64,000 bases of DNA from an uncultured Methanobacterium sp. (GCF_963665055.1 NZ_OY762015.1:1470501-1534500); one strand, 5' to 3'. Shown: positions 1 to 13,248, counted from the first letter of the stretch. Notes: generated by a model from the sequence alone, not told the origin. Numbers and translations are program-made.

Positions 1-172
1 TTTACCTTTTTTAGTTATTCGTTAATGGTATAATTGGCATACAATGAATTTAATCGATCTGATAAGCTTAATTCATAATTTAAGTCCCTGATTTTAATTG
101 AAGAAAAAAGATCACCTAAAAATCATTCAAATTCTAATTTTCAGAGTACTTATCTTAAAATAATTAAATAAC

Positions 173-345
173 ATCTGTTTGTAGATTAAAATCTGTTTGT
201 AGATTAAAATCTGTTTGTAGATTAAAATCTGTTTGTAGATTAAAAAGATATTTGTACCTTGAGCAGCTTTTTTTAGATTAAAAAATTTTGATTATATATT
301 AAAAAGCAGTTTGTGGACTAAAAAGCGGTTTGTTGATTAAAGAGA
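173..345. repeat. 18-nt tandem repeat array plus degenerate copies
   Basis: Four perfect head-to-tail copies of ATCTGTTTGTAGATTAAA run from 173 to 244. Two diverged copies, with cores GCAGTTTGTGGACTAAA and GCGGTTTGTTGATTAAA, follow at about 305-342. The array lies just beyond the 3' end of the leftward peptidase gene, so it is in the terminator/3' UTR zone rather than in coding DNA. The rest of positions 1-378 is AT-rich with no supportable gene. Confidence 0.85.
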
Positions 346-378
346 TTATAAAAATAAAAAAAGAATAAATTAATTTAC

Positions 379-1020
379 TTAATAAACTTTGACTACACCT
401 ATCACGTTGGTTTTAGGTAGCCATGTGTTCAGTGGTGTTTTAGTAACGGTCACTACCTGAGACACACCATTTACAACTCGAGTCTCGCTGCTGACATCCA
501 CATTATGGTTGTCGCTGGTAAGGTAAACCTGAGAGCCATTGATCTGGGATACTCTTTTTACTATGAGGTGGTATTCAGGATGATGGGCCACCACTATATC
601 TCCCACCTTAAAATCACTGGTTTTAAGCACAACGATGTCCTGCCCATCTTTCAGGGTGGGTACCATAGATGTTCCCCTGACTGTGGCAGGCATTGGGAGC
701 TGATTATCCCCAAATTGGGATGTAACTTTCACAGTTACAGTGAAATTATATTTACTGGCAATATTCTGCATGTCAGTTTGGATAGACCCTAAACTACTAT
801 CCGAATCCTCCACATCTGTTAGGGCTTTGGTTTTCATCTCTTCCCGCATCGCAGGAGGAACTGAAACTAACCATGAGAATGATTGGACCGATACTTCTGT
901 ACCATTGGTGGCGTTGACGGTGATTTCGGCGACGTTATGATTACCGAAGAGGAAAAATGCAGATCCTACTACTGCCACCAGCATCAATAACCCAATAATA
1001 ATTCCAAGTTTATGTTTCAC
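379..1020 (-). CDS. S26-family (signal peptidase-like) membrane peptidase
   Basis: This 213-residue protein has an N-terminal membrane anchor (about residues 5-25) followed by an extracytoplasmic domain. Residues 115-122 (RGTSMVPT) match the box around the catalytic Ser of signal peptidase I, and residues 150-160 contain the VKRV motif that supplies the general-base Lys in bacterial-type enzymes. Archaeal type I signal peptidases usually carry His there, so this is a Ser/Lys-type S26 protein; whether it is the housekeeping signal peptidase is unclear. The insert between the anchor and the Ser box (about residues 30-110) is unlike the compact classic enzyme. The GTG start directly abuts the aroD stop codon, so the two are probably cotranscribed and translationally coupled. 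Confidence 0.75.
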   Translation of the reverse strand: MKHKLGIIIGLLMLVAVVGSAFFLFGNHNVAEITVNATNGTEVSVQSFSWLVSVPPAMREEMKTKALTDVEDSDSSLGSIQTDMQNIASKYNFTVTVKVTSQFGDNQLPMPATVRGTSMVPTLKDGQDIVVLKTSDFKVGDIVVAHHPEYHLIVKRVSQINGSQVYLTSDNHNVDVSSETRVVNGVSQVVTVTKTPLNTWLPKTNVIGVVKVY

Positions 1021-1701
1021 TTAAGCGCCACCATCCATCAGCCTATCAATTATTTCTTGGGTATTTTTAACATCCAGCTGTCCTGGTGCAGATTCACCGC
1101 CTAAAGAGGCGTAAGTAATGGGAGATCCCAATAGAGGTGCTACAACACGAGTATATCGTCCCAGTTCCCCCATTGCTATTCCAATGGTGTTATCTTCCCT
1201 GTTGACCACTTCTAGTACGTTAAGAGTGTCCTGCATATTCTGAGGCATTACTGCGAATTTGGCTATGTTTCCCAGTTCTTTTTCTTTATTTACAATCTCC
1301 AGAAGTTCATTTAAATAAGGTGCTTTCTGGAAATCATGGAAGGATATTATAGTGGATTTGGATGCTTGAATAACTCTGGAACGGTATTTTGAATCTGTTT
1401 GAAGTTCTATATCCACATAATCTGCATGATCAGCAACTTCCACCAATATTCCCGTTCTTTCATCTTCAGACCCCATGAAATATCCTCCTTCTTCTCTCAT
1501 TCGGTTGGTGGCAATCAGGGGGTAGTTTATTTCTTCCATCAGATGGATGACACTTTGAGGATCAGTGTCCAGAAGAGCATCTATCCGAAGCTCCACCAGG
1601 TCTGCCCCTGCACCTATGGCTTCACTGGCAACATTTAAAACAGTTTTCCTGTCTTTCTGGAGTATTGGAACACAAATTAAAGGTTTCAAAATCATTGGCA
1701 T
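1021..1701 (-). CDS. aroD: 3-dehydroquinate dehydratase, type I
   Basis: This enzyme dehydrates 3-dehydroquinate to 3-dehydroshikimate in the shikimate pathway. The 226-residue TIM-barrel protein shows the type I signatures: the N-terminal substrate-binding stretch GADLVELRIDAL, a catalytic His in SFHDF (about residue 121) and the Schiff-base Lys in IAKFAV (about residue 148). ATG at 1701 is used here; a second ATG two codons in is possible, with GGATGTGA just upstream acting as ribosome-binding site. It is followed without spacing by the S26-type peptidase gene. aroE lies 6 kb away in the same window but is not in the same transcription unit. Confidence 0.95.
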   Translation of the reverse strand: MPMILKPLICVPILQKDRKTVLNVASEAIGAGADLVELRIDALLDTDPQSVIHLMEEINYPLIATNRMREEGGYFMGSEDERTGILVEVADHADYVDIELQTDSKYRSRVIQASKSTIISFHDFQKAPYLNELLEIVNKEKELGNIAKFAVMPQNMQDTLNVLEVVNREDNTIGIAMGELGRYTRVVAPLLGSPITYASLGGESAPGQLDVKNTQEIIDRLMDGGA

Positions 1702-2169
1702 TCACATCCGGAAGATATAATTAATGACAAATAGGTATTAATGCATATGCATCCCAGTCTACTGAAATGAGATTAAAATATTCAGTGACATGTTATTTAT
1801 TATCTGTCTATCTTACTAAAAAATATTTGTGAATAGTGCAAATGGTATTAAAATTGTATAAAATTTTTGAATATTTAACCAGAATTAACAAGTATTGTAT
1901 AATAACACGGATTAAACACAAATTGGAGAATTAACATGAACTAAACATGGATGGGGAAATTAAAATGGATTGAACATAGATCAGACAATTTAAATGAATC
2001 TAACAGGGAGCCAATAATTAACATGGATTATACAGTTGTATGAAAAAGTCCATAAGAAATGTATAAGAACAAGTTTTCCCATATCATTGCTCAATAAAAC
2101 TTAATTTCATGGATTTTTATCCATGTAACAGAGCCATGTATTTAACGTTCTAACAATTCAGGTGATGAT
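1702..2169. other. AT-rich divergent intergenic region
   Basis: This region separates the leftward aroD from the rightward gene at 2170. A TATA-like stretch (TTGTATAAAATTTTTG, about 1854-1869) could serve rightward transcription. Positions 1920-2035 hold imperfect repeats around the core AACATGGAT or GGGAAATTAA. No ORF with a ribosome-binding site and no RNA gene is visible. Confidence 0.5.
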
Positions 2170-2898
2170 TTGAAGGTTACCGCTATTGGTGCAGATATCT
2201 CAGGAAATGATGTTTCCTGCAGTAAAAGTCTCATTAAAAATATAGAAAAAGACATTCCAACTTTATTAAAAAGGGGAGCTTACAAAGCTGCTCTTACCAA
2301 CATCACTGGTGATGATGTGGTCATCAGCGCTTTTGTGGAGGATGACCGTCTGGAAGAAGTTAACCAGGGTATTGTGAACATTCTTAAAAAGAACGCCGAA
2401 GATCTGGGGGATATTAATGGAATATCAAACACCTTGGAAGGAGCCGGTGAAGGGGTATCCTACGCCGAAGCAAAAATAAGGCAGGACCGATATCCTGATG
2501 CTATTATCGTGGCCTTTGACACCTATGGCGGTGAGGGATTCGTACATAAAGTTGCTGACTCTGTGATGAAAGCTGCCAGGGGCATGGATCAGGTGACTGA
2601 TATTGGGGGAAGCAGTTCAAACCATGGACAGGAAATACCTGGAGTGGGATATGTTTCCGATGAAACAGATGACCCTGTTGTAGTAGCAACAATAGAAGAC
2701 ATTGAAAGCATTGGCATAGTAGCAGGGGCTATGATGGGAGCTGCACTTGGAAATAAGAATGTTTACCTGGTTAAAAGAGGTGCCCCATCCTACGTTATCC
2801 CCGGGAGTGTAATCATGTCCATTACAGCATATATGAACGGGAATGTTATGGACTTGGCAGTGCCCCTTTCAAGTAAAATGAGGATTTTAAGGGTTTAA
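2170..2898 (+). CDS. Conserved methanogen protein of unknown function
   Basis: This 242-residue soluble protein has a Gly-rich second half (VAGAMMGAALGNKNVYLVKRGAPS, about residues 175-205) and no recognisable catalytic motif, signal peptide or membrane segment. Translation starts at TTG 2170, four bases after AGGTGATGA. I remember a homologue next to sucD and HMG-CoA reductase genes in Methanothermobacter, so the neighbourhood (aroD, this gene, sucD, hmgA) looks conserved, but context alone does not define a role. A methanogen-specific DUF assignment is likely; I cannot name it with confidence. Confidence 0.75.
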   Translation: MKVTAIGADISGNDVSCSKSLIKNIEKDIPTLLKRGAYKAALTNITGDDVVISAFVEDDRLEEVNQGIVNILKKNAEDLGDINGISNTLEGAGEGVSYAEAKIRQDRYPDAIIVAFDTYGGEGFVHKVADSVMKAARGMDQVTDIGGSSSNHGQEIPGVGYVSDETDDPVVVATIEDIESIGIVAGAMMGAALGNKNVYLVKRGAPSYVIPGSVIMSITAYMNGNVMDLAVPLSSKMRILRV

Positions 2899-3036
2899 TT
2901 AGGAGATTTAAAGGGTTTAATTGGTTATTAAGAGGGTTCAATTAGGTTATTAATTGAAATCAATTATTAATGGACAAATAATAAGGCAATTAGGAAATAA
3001 TAATGGAATAAATTTAAAAAAAATGATTTAGAATAT

Positions 3037-3072
3037 TATTTTAATAATTCAATGGATATTTTAATAATTCAA
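3037..3072. repeat. 16-nt direct repeat before sucD
   Basis: TATTTTAATAATTCAA occurs at 3037-3052 and again at 3057-3072, a 20-nt period, immediately ahead of the sucD ribosome-binding site. It may be a slippage duplication. Confidence 0.8.
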
Positions 3073-3085
3073 AGGAAGTGATATA

Positions 3086-3946
3086 GTGATATTTCTTGAC
3101 GAAGATACCCGATGCGTTGTACAGGGCATTACCGGTAAACAGGGCTCTTTTCACACTAAAAGCATGCTGGAGTATAATACCAATATTGTGGCCGGTACAT
3201 CACCAGGTAAGGGAGGCCAGGAATTTGAGGGAATTCCAGTTTACAACTCCATTGCTGAAATTAAAGAAGAAATGGATGTTAATGCATCAATAATTTTTAT
3301 ACCTGCACCCTTCGCCAAGGATGCTGCCTTTGAAGCTATATCTCAGCTAGATCTAGCAGTGATTATCACTGAACACATACCAGTGCATGATTCCATGGAA
3401 ATAGCCCAGTACGCACGTAAAAACAATTGTAAGATTGTTGGACCCAACACTCCAGGTATTATAACACCCGGAGTTGGTAAACTGGGAATTATGCCCACCC
3501 ATATATTCAATCCAGGAGATATTGGAATTGTGTCCCGTAGTGGAACTTTAACCTATGAGGTAGCCAGCCAGGTCACCCATGCGGGCCTGGGACAGAGTAC
3601 CTGCCTGGGTATTGGGGGTGACCCTGTGGTAGGAATGGATTTTGCAGAGGTACTGCAGAAATTTGAGGATGACCCCGGAACCAGGGCCATGGCCATGATC
3701 GGAGAGATCGGAGGTAATGCTGAGGAAAAAGCAGCAGAATACATTGCCGAAAACATCACTAAACCAGTTGTAGCCTACATTGCAGGTAGAACCGCGCCTG
3801 CCGGGAAAAGAATGGGACATGCTGGAGCCATAATTGAAGGAGATAGTGGAACCGCGGAAAGTAAGATGAAAGCCCTTAAAGCTGCTGGTGTGGAAGTGGC
3901 AGAACAACCATCCCAGATTGCAGATATGATGAAGGAAATAATTTAA
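3086..3946 (+). CDS. sucD: Succinate--CoA ligase, alpha subunit
   Basis: The alpha subunit binds CoA and carries the phosphohistidine of the ligase. In methanogens it takes part in the incomplete reductive TCA branch leading to 2-oxoglutarate. The 286-residue length is standard. The CoA-binding Rossmann domain starts with GITGKQGSFHTK (about residues 14-25), and the active-site His sits in MGHAGAI (about residue 245). GTG 3086 is the start, preceded by GGAAGTGAT. The beta subunit (sucC) is not in the window, so the two genes are unlinked here. Confidence 0.95.
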   Translation: MIFLDEDTRCVVQGITGKQGSFHTKSMLEYNTNIVAGTSPGKGGQEFEGIPVYNSIAEIKEEMDVNASIIFIPAPFAKDAAFEAISQLDLAVIITEHIPVHDSMEIAQYARKNNCKIVGPNTPGIITPGVGKLGIMPTHIFNPGDIGIVSRSGTLTYEVASQVTHAGLGQSTCLGIGGDPVVGMDFAEVLQKFEDDPGTRAMAMIGEIGGNAEEKAAEYIAENITKPVVAYIAGRTAPAGKRMGHAGAIIEGDSGTAESKMKALKAAGVEVAEQPSQIADMMKEII

Positions 3947-4224
3947 AAATTAAAAAAAGTAAGTTTTATTGACAGTAGAATAATTATTCCAAATACTATC
4001 CAAACAGAATATATTAATTTCAGAATATATTATTCCCAATAGAATGATTATTCAAATAAAATGATTGCCTGAAAAAGGATTATCCTTAACAAGGATGATC
4101 CATTAATTTTTACCAAAAAAAATATTCATAACATTGAGCTAATTTCTAATTGAAAAAAAAGAAATCCCATTATTACATTGATTACAACTTAATAAAATCC
4201 AATTTCACATAGAAATATTTACTG

Positions 4225-4290
4225 GAAATTACAGGTACAGGAGAAATTACAGGAAATTACAGTTACTGAGGAAATAACGAGAAATTACAG
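4225..4290. repeat. Repeated GAAATTACAG boxes upstream of hmgA
   Basis: The decamer GAAATTACAG occurs at 4225, 4243, 4253 and 4281, with related GAAATAACGA between. Spacing is irregular (18, 10 and 28 nt). It lies in the presumed promoter/leader of hmgA and could be an operator cluster or a decayed tandem duplication. The remainder of the 3947-4300 gap is AT-rich with no gene visible. Confidence 0.6.
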
Positions 4291-4346
4291 TTACCGGAAA
4301 TATGGAAATTCTATCAACTTATTCACTAACGGGAAAACATTGCAAG

Positions 4347-5564
4347 ATGGTTTTTATGGAAAACAAAGCAGAAATAATTGAAAAACTGATTAAGGGAGAA
4401 TTGAAACTCCATCAAATTGAAAATTACACTAATAACATCCAGGAGGCAGTTGATGTAAGGAGAGAGTTTGCTGAACACTTCTCCGGCGCTAATTTGACTC
4501 ATATCTCTAATTACTCCCTGGATCTGTCTGAGGCCATGAAAAGGAACATTGAAAACCCCATAGGAACTGTGCAGATCCCGGTGGGACTGGCTGGACCACT
4601 GCACCTCAATGGAAAATATGCTCAGGGAGCTTACTACGTTCCTCTGGCTACTTCTGAAGGTGCACTGGTGGCATCCATCAACAGGGGATGTTCCGTCACC
4701 AGGGAAGCAGGTGGAGCCACAGTACGCATAATTGACGATAAAATGACCAGAGCACCAGTTATACAGGCCGATTCTGTTTCCGAAGCCATTGAAATTAAAG
4801 AATGGATTGAAAGACATTTCATAGAACTTAAAGAAGCTGCAGAGAGTACAACACGCCATGGTCGTCTTTTAAAAATCGATCCCGTAATAGTGGTGGGGCG
4901 TTACGTTTACCCGCGTTTCACTTTCACCACTGGTGACAGTATGGGCATGAACATGGTCACCATAGCCACTGATAAGGCCATGGACATTTTAACCCGGGAA
5001 ACTGGAGCCCACGTGCTTGCGCTGAGTGGTAATCTCTGTGTGGATAAAAAACCATCCGCAATGAACCTCATAGAAGGGCGGGGAAAAACTGTAACTGCAG
5101 ATATTACCATTCCCCGGGAAGTAGTGGAAAAGAAACTTAAAACCACCCCTGAATCTATTATGGAAGTGAATATGGCTAAAAACCTCATTGGTTCTGCCAT
5201 GGCAGGAAGTATGGGATTCAATGCCCAGTACGCCAACATGATCGCTGCCATATTCCTGGCCACTGGACAGGATGCAGCTCACGTAGTGGAAGGAAGCCTG
5301 GGAATAACCACTGCCGAGGTTAAAAATGGTGATTTGCACTTTTCAGTGACCCTCCCTGATCTTCCCCTGGCCACAATTGGGGGAGGAACTCGTTTAGAGA
5401 CCGCCCATGACTGTTTGGAAATCATGGATGTGGCTGGATCAGGAAAAGTTAATAAATTTGCAGAAATCGTAGCAGGAACCGTCTTGGCAGGAGAACTCTC
5501 ACTTATGGGTGCACTGGCTGCCGGACACCTGGCACGGGCGCATAAGACTCTGGGAAGGGGATAA
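4347..5564 (+). CDS. hmgA: 3-hydroxy-3-methylglutaryl-CoA reductase (class I)
   Basis: The enzyme reduces HMG-CoA to mevalonate with NADPH, the committed step to archaeal isoprenoid lipids. The class I core is clear: ENPIGTVQIPVGLAGPL, the GGATVR stretch, DKKPSAMN with the catalytic Lys, and GHLARAH at the C-terminus with the catalytic His. The start is ambiguous. ATG 4347 gives 405 residues and ATG 4356 gives 402, both near the usual archaeal length; an upstream in-frame ATG at 4302 adds residues that look non-conserved. None of the three has a strong ribosome-binding site. Confidence 0.93.
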   Translation: MVFMENKAEIIEKLIKGELKLHQIENYTNNIQEAVDVRREFAEHFSGANLTHISNYSLDLSEAMKRNIENPIGTVQIPVGLAGPLHLNGKYAQGAYYVPLATSEGALVASINRGCSVTREAGGATVRIIDDKMTRAPVIQADSVSEAIEIKEWIERHFIELKEAAESTTRHGRLLKIDPVIVVGRYVYPRFTFTTGDSMGMNMVTIATDKAMDILTRETGAHVLALSGNLCVDKKPSAMNLIEGRGKTVTADITIPREVVEKKLKTTPESIMEVNMAKNLIGSAMAGSMGFNAQYANMIAAIFLATGQDAAHVVEGSLGITTAEVKNGDLHFSVTLPDLPLATIGGGTRLETAHDCLEIMDVAGSGKVNKFAEIVAGTVLAGELSLMGALAAGHLARAHKTLGRG

Positions 5565-5788
5565 TTACTAATACATCCCTATACTCCATATTATTAATTG
5601 AAGAATGATAAGAGTTATTGAATTTATTAGAATAATAAGTAACATATTCAAATAGTGATTAACATTCAGAATTAAAGGATAAATATATTGAATAAATGAT
5701 AATATACTGAACAAAAAATTAAATAAATGATAGATATTTAAATAGATATTAAAATTAACTAATTTTTCAGATCGGAGATAAAGACATT

Positions 5789-6370
5789 ATGAACATCCGC
5801 GAATTCATAAGAGAATATTTTAAAATGAGCCGTTACGTGGCTCTGGGAACTATGGACGGAATACTGGCAGTTATGGGAGTGACACTGGCTGCCAGTGGTG
5901 TGTCAGCCGCCAGTGGAGTAGAACTTTCCAACTTCGCTGTTGGCCTGACTGGTCTTTCCACTGGTGTGGCTCTGGCCATGTCCAATTCATATGGATCTTT
6001 CATTGGTGAAAGGGCTGAAGAGGTTCGTAATATACGTGACTTGGAACATCAGATGATGCTGGAAGAGGGTAAACTGGATGACACTCACATTCACCAGCAG
6101 GCCAAAAGACGTATTTACATGAGTATGTTCACTCATGGATTCAGCAGCTTCGTTGGCTCATTCGTACCAGTCATGCCATTCCTGCTCATTTCCACCCGAA
6201 TTAATGCAATAATATGCACACTGGTACTCTGCTTCACTGCACTGATCATACTGGGTGTGTACTTAGGTAAAGTATCCCGTGGAAGTCTAACCAAAACCAG
6301 CCTAGAAATCGTACTCATTGGAATTTTAATCAGTGTGGTCTGTTACCTCATTGGTGGAGGGCATGGGTAA
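5789..6370 (+). CDS. VIT/CCC1-like membrane protein (TIGR00267 type)
   Basis: This 193-residue integral membrane protein opens with RYVALGTMDGILAVMGVTLAASG, resembling the first helix of the vacuolar iron transporter (VIT1/CCC1) family. A central charged loop (about residues 75-110) precedes three more hydrophobic helices. The family includes Fe/Mn transporters and uncharacterised archaeal relatives of this length, so metal transport is a reasonable but unproved guess. GGAG lies ahead of ATG 5789. It faces the leftward TatD-like gene tail-to-tail. Confidence 0.75.
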   Translation: MNIREFIREYFKMSRYVALGTMDGILAVMGVTLAASGVSAASGVELSNFAVGLTGLSTGVALAMSNSYGSFIGERAEEVRNIRDLEHQMMLEEGKLDDTHIHQQAKRRIYMSMFTHGFSSFVGSFVPVMPFLLISTRINAIICTLVLCFTALIILGVYLGKVSRGSLTKTSLEIVLIGILISVVCYLIGGGHG

Positions 6371-6521
6371 ATAATTCCAGATATTATGAACCCTCTCTTT
6401 TTTCCACCAAAATAACTTAATCAAAATTAAAAATAAGTAAAATAACAACAAAAATTAGATTTAAAGGACGATTATCCTAAAAATCAATTTATTTTTAAAA
6501 ATAATAGTTTATAATATATTT

Positions 6522-7370
6522 TTAAAAGCCCAGTTCAACACCGTAAAGCTTTTCCACCCTTTCCACATGGATCTGGTAGGCATCTTCTTCGGTTATGAGA
6601 CCTGAATTTATCAGTTTTCTGGTTCTTCTGGGAACTGTTCTGGGCCCCATGACCGCACCGGGCCTGGTGCGGTCATCCAAGTAATCTGTTTCCATGAGGA
6701 AGGTTTTACCTTTCTTTAAAGCTTCCCTCATCACATCTCCACTGGCAATGAGTGAGGGGGTAAGTCCATGGTTTTCCTCAGGTAGAACCATTGGTCCGGA
6801 GAAATGTTTTATAACTTTGTTTTTCTTTAAACCAGCTTTACTGGCCATTTCCGCAAATTCATGGAACTGTTCTTCTGTAGAAGTTTCAGTGTGCAGTTGC
6901 ACTGGACAATCTGCGTCCCTGGCCAGTTCCATGGCGTAGACCATGAGGCGGTTGTGTACTTCCATCTCCTCTGGAGACACGGGGTAATGTGGTCTGCCTA
7001 TTTCACCGATTCCCACTGCTTTTTTTTCCATTACCATTTTCTGGGCTGTTTCCAGGGCCCCCTTCATGAGTTCCTCTGCTTGGGACAGTTCCATCCCAGC
7101 TTCCACTCGGCGGCTGAGCTCAGCAGGATGGGCCCCCACCACTGCAAATGCTTTAACCTCGGTTTCGCGGTTGATTTCATCCACGTAGCCCACCACCAGT
7201 TCCATTGCCTCGGCAAAGCTGCATTCTGGACTCACAGTCCAGGTGGGTTTGTTGGGAATGATCATGGTAGTTCCGCCGGAACGATGAAACTTTGATGCTA
7301 TTTCCAGTGGCCCTTCACCGTTTACAGGGTCCACATGTATATGGTTATCAGTGGATGGTATATTGTCCAT
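6522..7370 (-). CDS. TatD-related metal-dependent hydrolase
   Basis: This amidohydrolase-fold TIM-barrel protein of 282 residues has the first metal-ligand motif HIHVD near the N-terminus, EIGRPHY in mid-protein (about residue 120), QLHTET (about residue 160) and the MetTDYLDD stretch near the C-terminus, all at positions expected for TatD-like enzymes. Substrate is unknown; relatives are annotated as predicted metal-dependent hydrolases or DNases. ATG 7370 is preferred over TTG 7385 because GGAG then falls at normal spacing. aroE lies upstream on the same strand, 86 nt away, so the two may be cotranscribed. Confidence 0.8.
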   Translation of the reverse strand: MDNIPSTDNHIHVDPVNGEGPLEIASKFHRSGGTTMIIPNKPTWTVSPECSFAEAMELVVGYVDEINRETEVKAFAVVGAHPAELSRRVEAGMELSQAEELMKGALETAQKMVMEKKAVGIGEIGRPHYPVSPEEMEVHNRLMVYAMELARDADCPVQLHTETSTEEQFHEFAEMASKAGLKKNKVIKHFSGPMVLPEENHGLTPSLIASGDVMREALKKGKTFLMETDYLDDRTRPGAVMGPRTVPRRTRKLINSGLITEEDAYQIHVERVEKLYGVELGF

Positions 7371-7456
7371 GGTAAGTATCTCCAAATTGAATCATTTAAT
7401 AAATTACATTAAACTAGGATTACACTAGATTAAGGATTACATTTAAATTACAATAT

Positions 7457-8308
7457 TCAGTAACCGAGTTCCCGCATCAATGCTGTTTCAAACACTTCAA
7501 CAGGTGGAGTTATTCCGGTCCAGATGCGGAAGGCCTCTATTCCTTGGTAAATTAACATTTTAGTCCCGTGAACTGCCTGTGCACCGGCTTTATCTGCCTC
7601 ACGGAGAAGGCCAGTTTCAAGTGGGTTGTATACAATATCATTCACCACCAGATCAGAATGCATCATAGCACTAGTAACCACCGGCTCATCATCCTGATGA
7701 GGGTGCATTCCCACTGGTGTAGTGTTAATCAGTACATCAGTATCCTTAAGCTCCATTCCAAGTTCATCATTCAAACCTAAACAACCTAAGGAAGTGTTGA
7801 ATCTTTCTTTGAGATCATCTCTTAAGTTGCAGGCTTTTTCCCTGGTTCGGTTGGCTATTAAAACTTCTCCCACCCCACTCAGGAGTAACTGGAATGATAT
7901 TGCCCTTGCTGCACCACCTGCCCCAATTATGATTATTTTTTTACCCGATATGGATGTTGTTTCTTCAATAGCATTCACCGCACCAAAACCATCAGTATTG
8001 TAACCAACAGCTTTGTTTTCTGTGAATTTCACTGTGTTCACTGCACCAATCAGTTCTGCGGCTTCATCTAACTCATCCAAATAGTTAATTACTTCTATTT
8101 TATGAGGTATGGTCAGGTTAAGGCCCTTGATTCCCATGCTTCGTGCACCTTCAATTGCAGAAGCCAGGTTTCCCCGTTTAACATGGAACGGGACATACAC
8201 ATAGTCCAGTTTAAGTTGGTGGAAGGCAGCGTTATGCATGGGAGGAGATAAGCTGTGTTCTACAGGATCTCCCATTATACCCACTAAGCCAGTTTTTCCA
8301 GTTATCAA
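7457..8308 (-). CDS. aroE: Shikimate dehydrogenase
   Basis: This enzyme reduces 3-dehydroshikimate to shikimate with NADPH. The 283-residue protein has the substrate-binding HSLSPPMHN (residues 18-26), the catalytic Lys in NLTIPHK (about residue 69), the nucleotide-binding GAGGAARA (about residue 128) and NTTPVGMHP near residue 195. Translation starts at TTG 8308 with AGGTGA six bases upstream. It completes, with aroD in this window, two successive steps of the aromatic amino acid pathway. Confidence 0.96.
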   Translation of the reverse strand: MITGKTGLVGIMGDPVEHSLSPPMHNAAFHQLKLDYVYVPFHVKRGNLASAIEGARSMGIKGLNLTIPHKIEVINYLDELDEAAELIGAVNTVKFTENKAVGYNTDGFGAVNAIEETTSISGKKIIIIGAGGAARAISFQLLLSGVGEVLIANRTREKACNLRDDLKERFNTSLGCLGLNDELGMELKDTDVLINTTPVGMHPHQDDEPVVTSAMMHSDLVVNDIVYNPLETGLLREADKAGAQAVHGTKMLIYQGIEAFRIWTGITPPVEVFETALMRELGY

Positions 8309-8754
8309 TTTATATCACCTATTAATTAATTAAGAAACCGTTTATATTCATTTTTCGATTAGAAATGTTTTGCCGGAATAGATATAATTACAACCTAAAT
8401 ATTCAACCATAGTACTGTTAGTTATCAATCAGAATATGTAGATCAGACCCTTTCAGTGCAATAAGTTCGGTTTATTCTCATTGTTTTTAGGATTATAAAT
8501 TAAACTAAATTTTTTTAAATTATCAAAATACTTATAAAAATATGGGATATTTATAAAACATTAAAACGTCTTTCTAAAGAAAATTGTATATTAACCATAA
8601 GAACAATAAATTATGAATAGATTCAGAAAGAAAGATGAAGATGTTAGTTTAAAATTCATATTAGAGTGATAGATGAATGATTAGGGGATTGTTAGTTCCC
8701 ATTAGTCTAAGCACACTTCACGCTATGAAATATGGTTTTAAGGGGGTTTAATCA
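8309..8754. other. Divergent AT-rich intergenic region
   Basis: This gap lies between leftward aroE and rightward RNA-ligase partner gene. TATA-like stretches occur near 8530-8560 (CTTATAAAAATATGG, TTTATAAAACATT). No RNA gene or small ORF can be supported. Confidence 0.4.
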
Positions 8755-9417
<663 letters not shown>

Positions 9418-9637
9418 CCCAATACAGTACCAACTTATTAAATTAAGTAAAACATCTTTTTCAAGGGATAAATTCCACAATAACTACCTTAACTTCTAAA
9501 ATTTTCAATGAAAAATTAAATTTATTATCAAGTTTTTTTCAGTTGGTATTCTCAAGTTACGCCCAGCACATAATACTATCTACAATGAAAACCCAATAAA
9601 GAACTTAGAATCAATTCATTTAATTACATCAACTCAG

Positions 9638-9678
9638 TTCAATAAGGAGAATTAAATCACGTTTAATAAGGAGAATTA
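9638..9678 (+). repeat. Duplicated ribosome-binding-site region before hisS
   Basis: TTCAATAAGGAGAATTA (9638-9654) and TTTAATAAGGAGAATTA (9662-9678) form a 24-nt duplication, each copy carrying AAGGAG. The second copy is the functional Shine-Dalgarno for ATG 9682; the first has no start codon at the proper distance. Confidence 0.85.
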
Positions 9679-9681
9679 GTA

Positions 9682-10970
<1,289 letters not shown>

Positions 10971-10974
<4 letters not shown>

Positions 10975-11378
10975 TGAAAATGAATTTAGCCGAACTCAAT
11001 TACCGGCATGTGGTTAACGGAGAAAAACTGGTTATAGCCATAGCCCAAGATTATGAAAGTGGAGAAGTGCTTATGGTAGCCTACATGAACCGTGACGCCT
11101 TTGAAAAGACAATTGAAACAGGTGATGCTCATTACTGGAGCACCAGCCGCAACCAGTTATGGTTCAAGGGTGAAAGCTCAGGCCATGTGCAAGAAGTAAA
11201 AGAAATCTTCACCGACTGTGATCAGGATGCAGTTCTCCTCAAGGTGAAACAGCTGGGTGCTGCATGTCACGAGGGTTATTATTCATGTTTCTTCAGAGAA
11301 ATCGTAGATAATGGACAAAAACTCGAAATAGTTAAAGAAAAAGTTTTTGCACCTGAAAAAGTTTATGGAGACAAATAG
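10971..11378 (+). CDS. hisI: Phosphoribosyl-AMP cyclohydrolase
   Basis: The enzyme opens the adenine ring of PR-AMP, the third step of histidine synthesis. The 135-residue single-domain form lacks the fused HisE pyrophosphohydrolase seen in many bacteria. The metal-binding DCDQDA (about residue 81) and the Zn-ligand region AACHEGYYSCF are intact. Start choice among ATG 10971, 10974 and 10980 is uncertain; the first gives the 4-nt overlap with hisS. The stop is one base before the start of the next gene. Confidence 0.96.
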
Positions 11379-11379
11379 G

Positions 11380-13248
<1,869 letters not shown>

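Noticed and set aside
173..244. CRISPR-like repeats
   Set aside because: The 18-nt units are directly adjacent with no spacers.
4326..5339. Leftward ORFs of 116-177 codons within hmgA
   Set aside because: They are frames opposite a highly conserved gene, without ribosome-binding sites or protein-like composition.
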